A stretch of 60,932 nucleotides of DNA from assembly GCA_900539155.1 (NCBI GenBank), contig UQBE01000006.1, positions 1 to 60,932 of the forward strand, given 5' to 3'. Made by a program: the position numbers and the translations under genes. Below the pieces are notes generated by a model. It was given only the letters and a program-made list of their open reading frames with translations. It did not search any database and was not told the DNA's origin. The stretch is from an uncultured Porphyromonas sp. GTDB lineage: Bacteria; Bacteroidota; Bacteroidia; Bacteroidales; Porphyromonadaceae. Shown here piece after piece: positions 60,637 through 60,932 of this stretch (the stretch's first letter is position 1; each line of letters begins with the position of its first letter).

Positions 60637-60823
60637 CAGTTTGACGGACTGATACACTTATTTGAGGTTCAGTAAGATGTGTAAATTCTGATGCGAGAAA
60701 TCTGTCTATTCCTTCCCAGGAAACTTTCGCTCCCCAAGGGGGGCCTGCGAGGAATAGATGAACTCATTAGAAATGAGACTGTTGCAAAAGTTTACAGCCT
60801 CATAATGTGTTACCCCTGCCCTC

Positions 60824-60851
60824 TAACTTCTAATCTCTAATTTATAATCTC
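60824..60851 (+). repeat. TAACTTC/TAATCTC heptamer array
   Basis: Four heptamer-like units (TAACTTC, TAATCTC, TAATTTA, TAATCTC) joined to TAATTAACGGGGAATTT, as in copy 3. Confidence 0.65.
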
Positions 60852-60932
60852 TAATTAACGGGGAATTTTGTCCGATTCCCTCCTTTTTCGAATATCCACG
60901 TGGGGAATCTCAAATCTCCACGTGGATATTTT
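60852..60932 (-). repeat. CCACGTGG palindromic element, copy 4 (cut by the window end)
   Basis: Same orientation as copy 3: TAATTAACGGGGAATTTTGTCC, then CCCTCC and TTTTTCG, AATATCCACGTGG and the first hairpin arms. It continues beyond base 60932. Confidence 0.8.

Larger units (their letters stand above)
60637..60932. other. Intergenic end of window with hairpins and repeats
   Basis: No gene. A hairpin with outer arms TCTATTCCT (60705-60713) and AGGAATAGA (60750-60758) lies after the methyltransferase and may terminate it. It is followed by the AATAGATGAACTCATTA block, the GACTGTTG hairpin (60776-60798), heptamers and the beginning of CCACGTGG copy 4. Confidence 0.6.

Overview
The window looks like a chromosomal segment of a Bacteroidales bacterium close to Porphyromonas. 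This is inferred from a PorZ-type secretion protein next to an exported C1 peptidase, a DUF5686/carboxypeptidase-regulatory protein, a FabK-type enoyl reductase, DUF3822 beside rsmD, ExbB/ExbD genes with two exbD copies, and promoters of the Bacteroidetes form TTTG-N19-21-TAnnTTTG. No rRNA, tRNA, CRISPR array or prophage was seen. Gene content is mostly core metabolism and cell biology; the unusual material is between the genes.

Layout. 1-2544: exbB, a small membrane protein and two exbD genes (energy for TonB transport), ending in a strong terminator. 2545-4027: gene-free and full of palindromic repeats. 4028-5980: an unrecognised membrane protein and a membrane-anchored zinc-ribbon protein. 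6163-10503 (minus): rdgB, porZ-like and pepC-like genes. 10549-12478 (plus): MmcQ/YjbR, birA and an rRNA/tRNA methyltransferase. 12790-15602 (minus): two related leucine-rich-repeat exported proteins. 15624-18893 (minus): dus, rsmD, DUF3822 and an unknown secreted protein. 19285-28478 (minus): an apparent six-gene run of GNAT-like protein, parE, coaD, murF, rpoN and a DUF5686 outer-membrane protein. 29001-32446 (minus): serC, serA, DUF1015. 32709-35741 (minus): fabK, dapA, recF. 36564-37061: a lone REP-associated transposase (RAYT) inside a dense field of REP palindromes. 37322-44596 (minus): a DUF6078-like protein, a pcrA/uvrD helicase with a displaced C-terminal domain, a SWIM-domain protein and uvrA. 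44775-49328 (plus): pyrB, pyrI, lemA, a TPM-domain protein and a Ca/Na antiporter. 50034-60636 (plus): pyrG, yidC, purF, carA, carB and a trmN6-like gene, so pyrimidine and purine synthesis genes are concentrated in the last 16 kb.

The intergenic DNA is the most interesting part. (1) A roughly 230-250 bp element built from repeated CCACGTGG palindromes, with alternative hairpins and a GGAGG-containing loop, occurs four times, each time just downstream of a transcription unit. (2) Two arrays of short hairpins with a 22-nt period (28759-28888 and 36050-36144) have different stem sequences but share a CGGAGGAA/GGGAGGAA core with each other and with the CCACGTGG element; one unit of the first array has a wholly different but perfectly paired stem. 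(3) Heptanucleotide tandem repeats of two families (TTAGAGR and TTGGCTR) are scattered at gene ends. One array of 13 heptamers lies inside the pcrA/uvrD reading frame and shifts its RNA-polymerase-type Tudor domain out of frame; loss of one heptamer would restore the full protein, so this may be a phase-variable switch. Another heptamer block now encodes the last residues of a leucine-rich-repeat protein that lacks the C-terminal cap of its neighbour. (4) The RAYT is bracketed by its presumed REP palindromes and by a 29-bp tandem repeat.
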